Shown: positions 1-8,980, counted from the stretch's first letter. The stretch is DNA of 64,000 bases from Candidatus Microthrix parvicella Bio17-1 (GCF_000299415.1 NZ_AMPG01000008.1:1-64000), one strand, 5' to 3'. Program-made: numbers and translations. The notes: a model not told the origin generated them from the letters alone.

Positions 1-477
1 GATCGGCCCGGTGCTCACATCAACATCGCCCACGGCAAAGGACGCAAACAACGAGCAGTCCCGATCTCGACCGCTGTGATCGCTGTCCTCGGAGAATGGC
101 TCCGAGAACGCAACGGGCAACCCGACGATCCGTTGTTCCCCAGCGGACGTCGGACCCACCTCAGCCGAGACTCCATTGCCCACCTCGTCACCAAACACAC
201 CGCAACAGCCGCCGCCAGGCATCCATCCCTAACCACCAAAAATGTGACTCCGCACACCCTCCGGCACACCTGTGCCATGGCCCTCCTCCAAGCCGGCGTC
301 GACATCACCGTCATCGCGCTCTGGCTCGGCCACGAAACAATCGAGACCACCCAGATCTACATGCACGCCGACATGGGCACCAAAGAAACCGCCCTCAACC
401 GGACCACACCACCCAACACCAGCCCCGGCCGCTACCAGCCCGACACCGGCACCCTCGCCTTCCTCAAGAACCTGTGA
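1..477 (+). CDS. Tyrosine recombinase/integrase, C-terminal part (5' truncated by window edge)
   Basis: The reading frame is open from base 1, so only the catalytic C-terminal portion (about 158 residues) is visible. Seen: a beta-hairpin-like GKGRKQR segment (catalytic lysine region), then HTLRHTCA (His-x-x-Arg), LGHETIETT (third catalytic His) and Y in QIYMHADM (nucleophilic tyrosine). This is the full R-H-R-Y style signature of phage-integrase-family enzymes, which cut and rejoin DNA at specific sites. The gene ends at TGA 475-477, inside an inverted repeat. Which element it belongs to cannot be told, because the N-terminal DNA-binding domain lies outside the window. Confidence 0.9.
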   Translation, partial: DRPGAHINIAHGKGRKQRAVPISTAVIAVLGEWLRERNGQPDDPLFPSGRRTHLSRDSIAHLVTKHTATAAARHPSLTTKNVTPHTLRHTCAMALLQAGVDITVIALWLGHETIETTQIYMHADMGTKETALNRTTPPNTSPGRYQPDTGTLAFLKNL

Positions 478-560
478 TTATGCCGAACACAACACCGCCG
501 ATCCCGCTCCCACCAACACATCCGCACCCCCATTCGGCATAATCACGGATTCGGCATAAT
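474..560. repeat. Inverted and direct repeats after the integrase gene
   Basis: GTGATTATGCCGAA (474-487) is repeated as an exact inverted copy at 533-546 (14 bp each arm, 45-bp spacer). ATTCGGCATAAT (532-543) recurs as an exact direct repeat at 549-560. The first arm covers the integrase stop codon. Such repeats beside a tyrosine recombinase could be its crossover or arm-binding sites. A hairpin terminator is the alternative, but the long spacer and absence of a T-run argue against it. Confidence 0.6.
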
Positions 561-699
561 GCGGCAAACACAACCGCTGGAAACAGAAGGGCTTCACCGT
601 CCGACGCAACCCGGGGGGCACCTGGCACACCACCCGACCCGACGGCAGTCAGCTGGAGTGAGGCTCCCGCCAACCCGGCATCGAGGGCGGCCATGGTGG

Positions 700-1749
700 T
701 CAGGCGGGCGAATCGAGGCCGAGAGATGCGGCCACACGGCGGCGGTGCCAGCGGGCGTCGCCGAAGCGGGACGCCAGGGCCCAGGTTCGCTTCAAATACA
801 GGTGGAGGTCGTACTCGGTGGTGTACCCGATGGCCCCGTGGCACTGAAGCGCCTGTTCGCCCACGAACAATGAGGCCTCTGAGGCCATCGCCTTGGCCAT
901 CGACACGTGACGGTGGGCCTCCGGATCGCCGTTGGCCATGCTGTGGGCGGCGCGGTGCACCATCGGCGTGGCGAACGACAGCTGCAACCGGGCATCGGCC
1001 AGATGGTGCTTGACCGCCTGAAACGACCCGACAGGCACCCCGAACTGCTTGCGTTCCGACACATAGCCGACCGTCATGTCCAACATGGTCTCGCCCAGAC
1101 CCAGCAGTTGCGCCGCTGTGCCCAGCGCCGCCCGGTTCCAAGCGTTGCGGATCATCGCCCGCGCCGCCTCGCCCTGGGCCAGCAGCGTGTCCGGATGTGC
1201 CTCCCAGGACAGGCGCGACAGCTTGCGCGCCCCGTCGACCGAGCGCTCCGGGCTGAGCCGCACCGAGGTGGGATCGACCACATGAAGTTCTCCGTCCGCG
1301 TAGCCCACGATCACGTCGGCCGAGTTGGCGAAGGCCACGGTCCTGGCCGCCGGAAAAGCGGGCACCGCAGTGGCCCCGCCGGGCAGCCGCTCCAGCCAGG
1401 TGCCGGCCAGCGGGGCGGCACCACTGGGCGCCGAGTCCTGTGCGATCACCTCTGCCAGCAACGGCGCCACCACCATGGCGCTCGACAGCACCGGGTCGGG
1501 CAGGCCCACCCGGCCGCACTCGGTGAGTGCCAACACCATCTCCTCCTCGGAGAATCCCAGCCCCCCGTGGGCTTCGGGCACCATCAGCCCAAGCACACCC
1601 ATGTCGGCCAACTTGGCCCACACGTCGCGAAGGCGGCCGTCCTCGGACTCCCACGCCTCGCGCACCCGCTCTGCGGGCACCTCACGGCTGAGCAGGTCGC
1701 GCACCGCAGCGGCCAGTTCCAGTTGCTCGTCCTCAAAGGCAAACCTCAT
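700..1749 (-). CDS. Acyl-CoA dehydrogenase, small-subunit type
   Basis: This 349-residue flavoprotein-family protein should introduce an alpha-beta double bond into an acyl-CoA. Start chosen at ATG 1749 because MRFAFEDEQ matches the usual N-terminus; the longer frame adds an unconserved leader. Seen: the N-terminal helical domain, VSERKQFGVPVGSFQAVKH in the C-terminal helical domain, and HGAIGYTTEYDLHLYLKR near the end. The length and final motif resemble the shorter partner of heteromeric actinobacterial dehydrogenases (FadE28/ChsE1 type). It lies 58 bp downstream of a second dehydrogenase gene on the same strand, so an alpha2beta2 enzyme is likely. The substrate is inferred to be steroid- or lipid-derived from the neighbourhood only. 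Confidence 0.85.
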   Translation of the reverse strand: MRFAFEDEQLELAAAVRDLLSREVPAERVREAWESEDGRLRDVWAKLADMGVLGLMVPEAHGGLGFSEEEMVLALTECGRVGLPDPVLSSAMVVAPLLAEVIAQDSAPSGAAPLAGTWLERLPGGATAVPAFPAARTVAFANSADVIVGYADGELHVVDPTSVRLSPERSVDGARKLSRLSWEAHPDTLLAQGEAARAMIRNAWNRAALGTAAQLLGLGETMLDMTVGYVSERKQFGVPVGSFQAVKHHLADARLQLSFATPMVHRAAHSMANGDPEAHRHVSMAKAMASEASLFVGEQALQCHGAIGYTTEYDLHLYLKRTWALASRFGDARWHRRRVAASLGLDSPA

Positions 1750-1807
1750 GAAACCCGCTCCATCTCTGTCGCTCGCAGCCGAACGCTGATCAAGGCGCTC
1801 ATGGCAC

Positions 1808-2971
1808 TCACTTCCTGGGCAGCCCGAGCACGCGCTCGGCCACGATGTTGCGTTGAATCTCGTTGGTCCCGGCATAGATGGGTCCCGACAGCGCGAACTG
1901 CCAGCCCTTCATCCAGCGTCCGTCGTCGATGGCGCCGGGCGAGCCCTCATCCAGCTCGGCCTCGGCCCCGGCCAGCTCCAAACCAAGCCGGTGCAGCTCC
2001 ACGTCCAGTTCACTCCACCACAGCTTGTTGAGGCTGGACTTGGCACCGGGCGAGCGGCCCTCTGTCACGTCGGTGACATCGGCCAGGGTGTACAACTGGT
2101 AGGCCTCGGCGGCCATCCAGGCGGCGGTGATGCGGTCGGCCAGCACCGGGTCAAGGTCCTGGCGCTCACGGGCCCACGCAACGAGACGCTCGGCGGTCGC
2201 CATGAACCTGCCAGGTGATCGTAGGGTCAGGCCGCGTTCGGACGACGTGGTGGACATCGCCACCGACCAGCCCGCATGCACCTCGCCCAGCACCCACGCG
2301 TCGTCGACGAACGCGTCCTCGAGGAACACCTCGGCGAACCCCTCGTCACCGTCCAGCCGGGTGAACCCCCGCACGGTGATTCCCTCGGCGTCCAGCGGCA
2401 CCATGAAGTAGGTGAGGCCGCGATGTCGCTCCTGCTGGGGGTCGGTGCGGAACAGGCCGAACATGTGGGTACTGAACGCACCGCGCGTGGTCCAGGTCTT
2501 CTGCCCGGTCAGTCGCCAACCCCCGGCCGCTTCGTCGCGCACCGCCTTGGACGTGATCCCCGCCAGGTCGCTGCCGGCGTTGGGCTCGGACCAGCCCTGG
2601 CACCACAGGTCCTCCGCTGCGGCCATGCGGGGGAGGAATCGGTCCTGCTGCTCCTGGGTGCCGTACTCGAAGATGGTTGGCGCCAGCAGGAAGATGCCGT
2701 TTTGTGTGACCCGCTGGGGAGCACCAGCGCGGTAGTACTCCTCCTCAAAGATCAGCCACTCCCACAAGGTGGCGTCGCGCCCGCCATACACCTCGGGCCA
2801 CGAAACCACGGCATAACGAGCATCGAAGAGCGTCCGCTCCCAGTCGAGATGGGCGGCGAAACCCTGCTTGGTATCGCCCGATGGCAACGGGTCGGTGGGC
2901 ACGTGGTCGGCCAGCCAGGCCCGCACCTCGGTGCGGAAGGCAGCCTCACTGGGGCTGTCGAGCAGTTCCAT
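1808..2971 (-). CDS. Acyl-CoA dehydrogenase, large-subunit type
   Basis: A 387-residue acyl-CoA dehydrogenase. Start at ATG 2971, preceded by a good GGAGGA ribosome site; upstream in-frame sequence is not conserved-looking. Seen: the FAD/substrate motif CQGWSEPNAGSDLA, then GQKTWTTRGA in the middle domain, and IYAGTNEIQRNIVAERVLGL at the end. Where MCAD-type enzymes carry the catalytic glutamate (YEGT), this protein has alanine. A glutamate in SSERG of the C-terminal domain could serve instead, as in isovaleryl-CoA-dehydrogenase-like enzymes (inference). The 387-residue length equals that of FadE29/ChsE2. It is transcribed ahead of the small-subunit gene and likely forms a complex with it. 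Confidence 0.87.
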   Translation of the reverse strand: MELLDSPSEAAFRTEVRAWLADHVPTDPLPSGDTKQGFAAHLDWERTLFDARYAVVSWPEVYGGRDATLWEWLIFEEEYYRAGAPQRVTQNGIFLLAPTIFEYGTQEQQDRFLPRMAAAEDLWCQGWSEPNAGSDLAGITSKAVRDEAAGGWRLTGQKTWTTRGAFSTHMFGLFRTDPQQERHRGLTYFMVPLDAEGITVRGFTRLDGDEGFAEVFLEDAFVDDAWVLGEVHAGWSVAMSTTSSERGLTLRSPGRFMATAERLVAWARERQDLDPVLADRITAAWMAAEAYQLYTLADVTDVTEGRSPGAKSSLNKLWWSELDVELHRLGLELAGAEAELDEGSPGAIDDGRWMKGWQFALSGPIYAGTNEIQRNIVAERVLGLPRK

Positions 2972-3171
2972 CGGTCCTCCGGCTCGGTCGAAGCAGGCAA
3001 CGTACCAGCCCGGTGCGGCCAACCGGCCACCAGGCACCCTCCGCAGCCACGCCGACGCAGGACCGAACGCCCTCGATCGCAATCCTGTGGGATTTCCGGG
3101 AACTCGAGAGGTGTCGGCGGTCGTCTCATCTGAACCAACCACGATCGAGCACCCACACCCGAGGAACGACC

Positions 3172-4320
3172 ATGACCTCCAACAACCCAGCCGAACGTTC
3201 GCCAAACATCTCCGACGAGGCGGGCAACGCGCCTTCCCTGCCCTCACGGTTGGCCGCTCTCGCAGGTCGACACCGTTGGTTGACCGTGGTCGCCATCATC
3301 GTGCTGCTCGCCGCCCTCACCGGTGTGGGCACTGCATTGCAAGGGACGGAATCCGGAGATTCTTCCAGCGCCGCCCCCTCAATTGGCATCGATTCTTCCG
3401 AGGCGGAGATCGGCAGCCGTGCCCCAAATTCTGATACCACAGCAGGCGTCCTCCCTGAGACGGGTGCAGGCAAGGCGGCCGGAAGCGCCGCGATCGTCGC
3501 ACCCAGCGAGGTGTCGGGTACCGCCACCGACGCGCCCGGTGTTGTGGCCGACGGCAGCGGCGAGGCCGGCGCCGACATCGCTCCGATGGAAACCCCACAG
3601 GTCGCCGGGGTGGAACGAGACCTGGTGCGCACCGCCACCCTCGACCTCACTACGAAGGAACCCGACACCGCCTCGGCCAAGGCACGCTCCATCGTCACCG
3701 CGCTCGGCGGTCGGGTGGCCCAGGAGCAGTCCAGCTTCTCCGGGAACTCCACGGTGGTGCTCACGTTGGCGCTTCCCCCCAAGGGCTTCGACCGGGCAAT
3801 GGAACAGCTCTCCGGGCTGGGCAAGGTCACCGACCGGTCGCAGTCCACCGACGACGTCACCGGGCAGGTCACCGACCTGGAGGGACGCATCACCACCTTG
3901 AAGGCCTCGATCGTTCGCCTCCAAGGGTTTCTATCCAAGGCGTCGGACGCCGGAGAGATCGGCACGCTGGAAAGCGAACTGCTTCGTCGAGAGACCGAAC
4001 TGGAGGGCATCCAGGGCCAGTTGCGCACCATCGAGGCACAGGTGGCCGAGAGCACCGTCACGCTCACCATCTCTGAGCCCGGAACTCGCATTGAACCGAT
4101 CGAGGAGACCGACGACGGCGTCGGCTTTATGGACGGTCTGACCCGAGGCTGGGAGGCGTTCACCGCAGTGGTCAACGCCATCGTGGTTGCCTTGGCAGCC
4201 TTTGCCCCGTTCTTTGGGATCGGCCTCTTGGTATGGCTGGTGGTGCGAGTTGCACGGCGGCGCCGCGGCGCCGCAGACGCCGATTCGTCGACCGCGGACG
4301 CCGCCCCATCGGACGACTGA
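3172..4320 (+). CDS. DUF4349 family membrane-anchored protein
   Basis: A 382-residue protein of unknown function. Start ATG 3172, which puts an N-terminal membrane helix at about residues 36-57 (LTVVAIIVLLAALTGVGTAL). A low-complexity Ala/Ser/Gly segment follows, then a DUF4349 domain at about 145-310. Its features are a VRTATLDL opening, LTLALPPKGFDRAM, the LEGRITTLKASI coiled-coil stretch and VAESTVTLTIS. A second helix lies near residues 330-355 with an Arg-rich tail. In this family the domain faces outside between two helices and its role is unknown. It is divergent from the dehydrogenase pair, with about 200 bp between. Confidence 0.85.
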   Translation: MTSNNPAERSPNISDEAGNAPSLPSRLAALAGRHRWLTVVAIIVLLAALTGVGTALQGTESGDSSSAAPSIGIDSSEAEIGSRAPNSDTTAGVLPETGAGKAAGSAAIVAPSEVSGTATDAPGVVADGSGEAGADIAPMETPQVAGVERDLVRTATLDLTTKEPDTASAKARSIVTALGGRVAQEQSSFSGNSTVVLTLALPPKGFDRAMEQLSGLGKVTDRSQSTDDVTGQVTDLEGRITTLKASIVRLQGFLSKASDAGEIGTLESELLRRETELEGIQGQLRTIEAQVAESTVTLTISEPGTRIEPIEETDDGVGFMDGLTRGWEAFTAVVNAIVVALAAFAPFFGIGLLVWLVVRVARRRRGAADADSSTADAAPSDD

Positions 4321-4377
4321 GCGCGTCAACTCCGAATCGGAGTGTGGTGGCGTTATGACGGGGAATAGTGTTGCCGG

Positions 4378-4809
4378 ATGGGGAGATCGTTGTTCGGACA
4401 ACTCGTTCGATGGCCGGTGGACCTGGCCACCGAGTTGGTCAAGGTCCCCAGCACCCTCCGATCGTTACGCGAGACGCTGACCGTGCTGCCCGAGACAATC
4501 GTCCGGCTGGAAGCCCAGGTGACTGAGACCACTTCGGTGGTCAACGGCACGGTGCCCCGCATCGAGGGGATCGCCGTCCAGATCGGCGCCAACATCGACG
4601 GCGCGGTGGCCGTGGTCGACAACATCGGTGGCCAGATCGAACCGTTGCAGCAGTCGCTCGATCGGGTGCTGCCCGACGTGCTGCGCCTGGTGGAGGTGGT
4701 CGACAGCAAGGTGCAGACCATCGGCGCCGACGTCTCGGAGCTGTCCGAAGCGCTCATGGTGGCGCTGCGCCTCATCCCCGGCGTCCGCAAGTCCTCCCGC
4801 AAACCCTGA
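4378..4809 (+). CDS. Hypothetical coiled-coil protein
   Basis: A 143-residue protein that I do not recognise. It is almost wholly amphipathic helix. LVRWPVDLATELVKVPSTL is followed by heptad-like stretches ending in VVDSKVQTIGADVSELSEAL, with a basic end (RKSSRKP). No signal peptide or convincing membrane helix is seen. It lies 57 bp after the DUF4349 gene on the same strand, so they may be cotranscribed. The start ATG 4378 is the first in frame. Confidence 0.55.
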   Translation: MGRSLFGQLVRWPVDLATELVKVPSTLRSLRETLTVLPETIVRLEAQVTETTSVVNGTVPRIEGIAVQIGANIDGAVAVVDNIGGQIEPLQQSLDRVLPDVLRLVEVVDSKVQTIGADVSELSEALMVALRLIPGVRKSSRKP

Positions 4810-4869
4810 CGCACCCGAAGCCGGGACGTTTGGACCGGCGCACGCGAGCCACATGCATCGTTGAAACAG

Positions 4870-6132
4870 TCAGTCGACGATCGCCTGGGTGACCAGTTGG
4901 GTGAGCTGGCTCCGCAACGGCCAGGTGCCGGAGGGAATCAGCTGGGTCATGAACACTGCGGTGATCTCCTCGACCGGGTTCACGAAAAACCCGGTGGAGG
5001 CGGCACCGCCCCAGGCGAAGGTGCCCTGCGAGCCCAACACCTTGTGCCTCACGGGGTCGGTCACCACCGAAAAACCCAACCCGAAGCCCACGCCGGCGAA
5101 CGGGGTCTCGGCATACATCGACCGGGCAAACCCCAACAGGTCGGCGCCGCCCGGCAGGTGGTTGCAGGTCATGAAATCGACGGTTCGGGGGCTGAGCAGC
5201 CGCACACCATCCCGTTCGCCCCGCCGCAGAAGAACGTCGCAGAACCGCAGGTAATCATCGGTGGTCGACACCAACCCGCCGCCGCCGGACAGAAACGTGG
5301 GGACGCTGCGGCTGACCGGACCGAGTTCGTCGAACCGCACCGCCTTCTTGGTGGCCGGGTCCGGCACGTGCAGCGCGGCCAGCCGATGGCGCTGACCCTC
5401 CGGCAGTCCGAAGGCGGTGTCGACCATGCCCAGGGGCCCGAGGATCCGCTCGGCGAAAAACGCATCGAGTGACCGCCCGCTCAGCACCTCCACCAGCCGG
5501 CCCAGTACGTCGGTGGACACCGAATAGCACCAGGCTGTGCCGGGTTGGAACCGCAACGGCAGCGACGCCCAAGTGGCGACCGCTTCGGCGAGCGTGACGC
5601 CCTTCGGGCCGCCGAGGTCGTACCCGGCATCGCGGTAGAGGGCGTCGGTCGGGTGGCTGCGCTGGAAGCCGTAGGTGAGCCCCGAGGTGTGGGTGAGCAG
5701 GTGCCAGATGCGCAGCGGCTCGGTGATCGGCTCGGTCTCGGGCCCAGTGGTCGAGCCGCCCTTCCACACGCGAGTGTCAGCGAACTCGGGGAGGTACGCA
5801 GCGACGGGATCGTTCAGCTCGAAACAGCCCTCCTCGTAGAGCATCATGGCTGCCAGCGACGTGATCGGTTTGGTCATCGAATAGATGCGAAACACCGTGT
5901 CGTCGTTGACCTGGCGGCCGTCCTCGGGGTCGGCGAACCCGTAGTTGGAGCGATGCACCAGTCGTCCCCGGCGGGTGACCGCAAGCGACCAGCCGGGGAG
6001 CCGTCCGTCGTCCACGTAGCGACGGAAGAGGGTATCGATACGGCCAAGGCGTTCGGCGTCCATGCCGACCCCGGCCGGGTCGGCCAACTCCCGCACGTCA
6101 AGTACTGGCGCTTCGCGCTCCGGCAACATCAT
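4870..6132 (-). CDS. Serine hydrolase, class C beta-lactamase-like (esterase/penicillin-binding fold)
   Basis: A 420-residue member of the beta-lactamase/transpeptidase-like family. Seen: the SxxK nucleophile motif in YSMTKPITS (about residue 86), HLLTHTSGL, and YSVSTDVLG at the Tyr-x-Asn position (Tyr-Ser-Val here). GFGLGFSVV and TFAWGGAAST lie towards the end, in the region of the third motif. There is no signal peptide, so it is probably cytoplasmic. Family members are mostly esterases (EstB-like) rather than antibiotic-inactivating lactamases. Similar hydrolases are common in actinobacterial lipid and steroid gene clusters, which fits this position. It lies 58 bp upstream of ipdC on the opposite side of a short gap but in the same direction. 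Confidence 0.82.
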   Translation of the reverse strand: MMLPEREAPVLDVRELADPAGVGMDAERLGRIDTLFRRYVDDGRLPGWSLAVTRRGRLVHRSNYGFADPEDGRQVNDDTVFRIYSMTKPITSLAAMMLYEEGCFELNDPVAAYLPEFADTRVWKGGSTTGPETEPITEPLRIWHLLTHTSGLTYGFQRSHPTDALYRDAGYDLGGPKGVTLAEAVATWASLPLRFQPGTAWCYSVSTDVLGRLVEVLSGRSLDAFFAERILGPLGMVDTAFGLPEGQRHRLAALHVPDPATKKAVRFDELGPVSRSVPTFLSGGGGLVSTTDDYLRFCDVLLRRGERDGVRLLSPRTVDFMTCNHLPGGADLLGFARSMYAETPFAGVGFGLGFSVVTDPVRHKVLGSQGTFAWGGAASTGFFVNPVEEITAVFMTQLIPSGTWPLRSQLTQLVTQAIVD

Positions 6133-6190
6133 CTCGGAACTCTCTCATTTGGCAGGCACCGGCGCTGACTCAGCGTTCCCTCGGCGCCGG

Positions 6191-7336
6191 TCAGCCGGCC
6201 AGGCGCTCCAACGTGGCCTCGGCCTCGGTGACGATGTCGCCGAGCACCTCGGCCACCGTCGGCAGCGAATCGATGACACCGACCACCTGGCCGGTTGGCA
6301 GGATGCCCACCTCGGCCTGGCCGTCCACCATGGCCGCCTTGGTGAGCATCGGGGCGTTGGCCGCCATCGCCAGCTGTGCCCAGGTGAGGTCCTGGCTCTT
6401 GCGCATCGCCAGGCCGGTCTGCACGAGGTCCTTCAGCGACGTGCCGGTGAGCGCCCGGAATCTCAGCGCGTTGCGTAGCGCGTTGGCCACGCGCACCGGG
6501 GCGATGCCCGACTCGAGCGCCGAGATCACGTCGGTGGCGATCACCCGCTGCGGGGCGCCGTCGATGGCGGTGGTTCGCACGGTGCCGGTGACCGGTGTCT
6601 TCAGATAGATCGCCTTGATGTCATCGGGCACACCCGACTCGGCGGTCAGCAGAAAGCGGGTGCCCATGGCGATGCCGTCGGCACCCTGCGCCAGCGCAGT
6701 CACCAGGCCACGTCCATCCCGGTAGCCACCGGCCCCAAGCACGATCACGCCGTCACCATTTGGGCCGGCGGCGGTGCCGGCACCGACCGCGTCGGCCACG
6801 TCGGGCACCAGCAGGCTGGTTGGCACGGCGCCGGTGTGGCCGCCCCCCTCTCCGCCCTGGGCGATGATGCACTGCACGCCGATGCCCGCCATCTTCTCGG
6901 CGTGTCGTCGCGCTCCAACGGTGACCATGGTGACGATGCCCGCGTCGTTGAGCCGGGACACCACCTTGGCGGACGGCGGTCCGGCGAACGATGCCACCGC
7001 AACGCCCCGGTCCTCCATCAGACCCAACCGCTTGTCGAGGTCGGCCTGCACCGGAAGCAGGTTGACACCGAACGGTGCGTCGGTGGCACCGGCCACCTTG
7101 GCGATGGCCGCATCGAGCTCGTCGAAGGTCATCGTCGCCGAGGCCAGGATGCCGAGGCCCCCCGCATTGGCGGTGGCAGCGGTCAGCGTGGCGCCCGAGA
7201 CCCAGCCCATGCCGGTCTGCACCACCGGCAGACGCACTCCGACTAGTTCACAGAACCGGGTGGTCAGGGCCGGGTGGCTCGTGGACCGGCTGATTGCGGC
7301 CTCACTCTGCGCCACCTGCTCGGCGGGCTCACTCAT
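6191..7336 (-). CDS. ipdC: IpdC-like flavin-dependent dehydrogenase (nitronate monooxygenase family)
   Basis: A 381-residue TIM-barrel FMN enzyme. Start ATG 7336 overlaps the end of the upstream CoA-transferase-like gene by 8 bp. Seen: VVQTGMGWVSGATL and ANAGGLGILASATMT near the N-terminus, IIAQGGEGGGHTG in the FMN-binding region, VLGAGGYRDGRGLVTAL, and GIAMGTRFLLT. These match, as I recall it, M. tuberculosis Rv3553 (IpdC), which acts on the CoA ester of the steroid C/D-ring fragment HIP before ring opening. The identical gene order (echA20, ipdA, ipdB, ipdC) supports that over a generic 2-nitropropane dioxygenase. About 20 extra N-terminal residues precede the conserved part. Confidence 0.85.
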   Translation of the reverse strand: MSEPAEQVAQSEAAISRSTSHPALTTRFCELVGVRLPVVQTGMGWVSGATLTAATANAGGLGILASATMTFDELDAAIAKVAGATDAPFGVNLLPVQADLDKRLGLMEDRGVAVASFAGPPSAKVVSRLNDAGIVTMVTVGARRHAEKMAGIGVQCIIAQGGEGGGHTGAVPTSLLVPDVADAVGAGTAAGPNGDGVIVLGAGGYRDGRGLVTALAQGADGIAMGTRFLLTAESGVPDDIKAIYLKTPVTGTVRTTAIDGAPQRVIATDVISALESGIAPVRVANALRNALRFRALTGTSLKDLVQTGLAMRKSQDLTWAQLAMAANAPMLTKAAMVDGQAEVGILPTGQVVGVIDSLPTVAEVLGDIVTEAEATLERLAG

Positions 7337-8120
7337 TCGGCACTTCCCGGGCTGCGAGGCCGTCCGGGTCGATCTCGTTGCGCAGCAGCGAGATCTCGTC
7401 GGTCGTCGGGGCCCGGGATTCGGGCACCTCGTCGGGCACGGCCAGCTCAAACCCGGTGGCGGCGACCACATCGTCGACCGACGACCATGGGTGCACCGAT
7501 CGCAACCGGGCGCAGTTCACGCCGTTACCGTCGGTGGCCTCAAAGTCGATCACGCACAAGTTGGTGACCACCCGGCGGATCTCGTGAAAGCGGGAGGTCT
7601 CTGGACCCAGTTCCGCCGCCCGGTCGTAACCCACGCCGGAGACGACGTCCACCGACTCCACCAGTGCCTTCGGCGAATGGTTGCCGATGAAGTAGCTGGT
7701 GGTGTGGCTGATCGTGTTGCCCGGGGCGCCCCGGAAGCCCAGCAGCTGGGCCTTGGGCCGGTGCCAGTCGCCGATGGCGGCCAGATTCTGGTTGCCGTAG
7801 CGGTCAACCTGGCTGGCGCCCATCATCACGTGGCGGCGTCCGTTCCACAACAACTCGAACATGCGACGGTACGGGTTCCAGTGCTCCACCACCCGGTCTG
7901 TGTCGGGGCGGCCGACCGCCGGGGTATTGGCGGTCAGCGTGGCCAGACCGTCGGTGATCGCCAGGTCGGGCTCAAATCCGGCCCTGGCCAAACGTCCGCC
8001 GATGAGCGGCAGGTTGCCGATGGGGTTGCACAGACGCTCGCCGTCGCCCCTGAAGGCCTCGGCGATGGCGACGGCGCAGTAGTCGGCGCGGGTGGCGTTG
8101 GTTGCGGTCTGCTCGCTCAT
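7329..8120 (-). CDS. ipdB: IpdB, beta subunit of steroid ring C hydrolase (CoA-transferase fold)
   Basis: A 263-residue protein of the CoA-transferase subunit B family. Start ATG 8120 overlaps the ipdA stop by 4 bp (ATGA), implying translational coupling. Seen: an N-terminal DYCAVAIAEAF, NPIGNLPLIGGRLA, RHVMMGASQVDRYGNQN, and a long C-terminal part with LCVIDFEA. Mycobacterial IpdAB has the CoA-transferase fold but hydrolyses the ring C of COCHEA-CoA during cholesterol and bile-acid breakdown. The assignment rests on similarity plus the operon echA20-ipdA-ipdB-ipdC. A genuine CoA-transferase for another acid is the alternative. Confidence 0.85.
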   Translation of the reverse strand: MSEQTATNATRADYCAVAIAEAFRGDGERLCNPIGNLPLIGGRLARAGFEPDLAITDGLATLTANTPAVGRPDTDRVVEHWNPYRRMFELLWNGRRHVMMGASQVDRYGNQNLAAIGDWHRPKAQLLGFRGAPGNTISHTTSYFIGNHSPKALVESVDVVSGVGYDRAAELGPETSRFHEIRRVVTNLCVIDFEATDGNGVNCARLRSVHPWSSVDDVVAATGFELAVPDEVPESRAPTTDEISLLRNEIDPDGLAAREVPNE

Positions 8121-8980
8121 CGGTTGGTCTCCTCGGCGATCGCACGGCTGGGATGAGCGATGAAGGCGGCGATCCACTCGTCCCACGCCTCGTCGCTCTT
8201 GGCGGTGGCGGCGTAGGCCCGCTGGGCGTCCTCGTCGCGCTCGTAGTCGGGCAGGCACTGGGTGAACCCGGCACCTCCGGGCGCCTCGACCACCGCATCG
8301 GTGTTCAGGCGGCTGACCAGCAGGGTCTGCACCGGGCCCTCGTCGAGGAAGTTCGCCGGTTCGACCACCCGCTCGCAGCTGACGATCGCCTTGTCGGCGG
8401 CCCGCACGAACAGGTCGTCAAAGAACGGATCCTCACCCAGCAGTTGCGCGTTGCCGGCAGCGTCGGCCCTGTTGGCGTGGATCAGGGCGTAGTCGAGGTG
8501 CAGGGCAGGCACGGCCAGCAGCTCCTCGGGCTCGCCCCCGCTGCGGCCGGGATACGGACTGGTGACCATTTTCAGGTCGGGCATCACCCGGGGCACGTCA
8601 GAGCCCAGGCCGGCCCGGGTTGGCAGAAACGGCAGGTTCCAACCCGCTGCGTTCAGACCGAGCAGGATCATGCCCTCGTCCCACTCGGCGGCCTCGATCG
8701 AGCCGGTCTGGCGGGCGGCCCGGTAATGGGGCTCGAGGGCGATCGTGTCCATCGTGACGAACCCCGAGATCACCTTGGCCACCTTGCCGGCGCGGCACAG
8801 GATCCCCACTTCGGGGCCCCCGTAGGCCACCACGGTGAGGTCGGTCAGGTCGTCGCGGGCCACCAGTTCGGCGATGAGCGCCAGCGGCTTGCGCCGGGCC
8901 CCCCAACCGCCGATGCCGATGGTCATGCCCGAGACGATGTGGGAGGTCGCCTCGGCTGCGGTGGTCAGTTTGTCGGCCAC
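8117..8980 (-). CDS. ipdA: IpdA, alpha subunit of steroid ring C hydrolase (CoA-transferase fold)
   Basis: A 287-residue subunit A protein. Seen: SGMTIGIGGWGARRKPLALI near the N-terminus, LTVVAYGGPEVGILCRAGKV, EWDEGMILLGLNAAGWNLPF, LPTRAGLGSD, VTSPYP, DPFFDDLFVRAADKAIVSCE and VEAPGGAGFTQCLPDY. These follow the mycobacterial IpdA sequence closely as I remember it. With IpdB it would open ring C of the bicyclic steroid remnant after EchA20 has opened ring D. It lies 84 bp downstream of echA20, probably in one transcript, and its stop overlaps the ipdB start. Confidence 0.88.
   Translation of the reverse strand: MADKLTTAAEATSHIVSGMTIGIGGWGARRKPLALIAELVARDDLTDLTVVAYGGPEVGILCRAGKVAKVISGFVTMDTIALEPHYRAARQTGSIEAAEWDEGMILLGLNAAGWNLPFLPTRAGLGSDVPRVMPDLKMVTSPYPGRSGGEPEELLAVPALHLDYALIHANRADAAGNAQLLGEDPFFDDLFVRAADKAIVSCERVVEPANFLDEGPVQTLLVSRLNTDAVVEAPGGAGFTQCLPDYERDEDAQRAYAATAKSDEAWDEWIAAFIAHPSRAIAEETNR

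Noticed and set aside
464-1654. Minus-strand open frame of 396 codons overlapping the first acyl-CoA dehydrogenase
   Set aside because: Arg/Gly/Ala-rich shadow in another frame of the same strand; the dehydrogenase motifs are in the 700-1749 frame.
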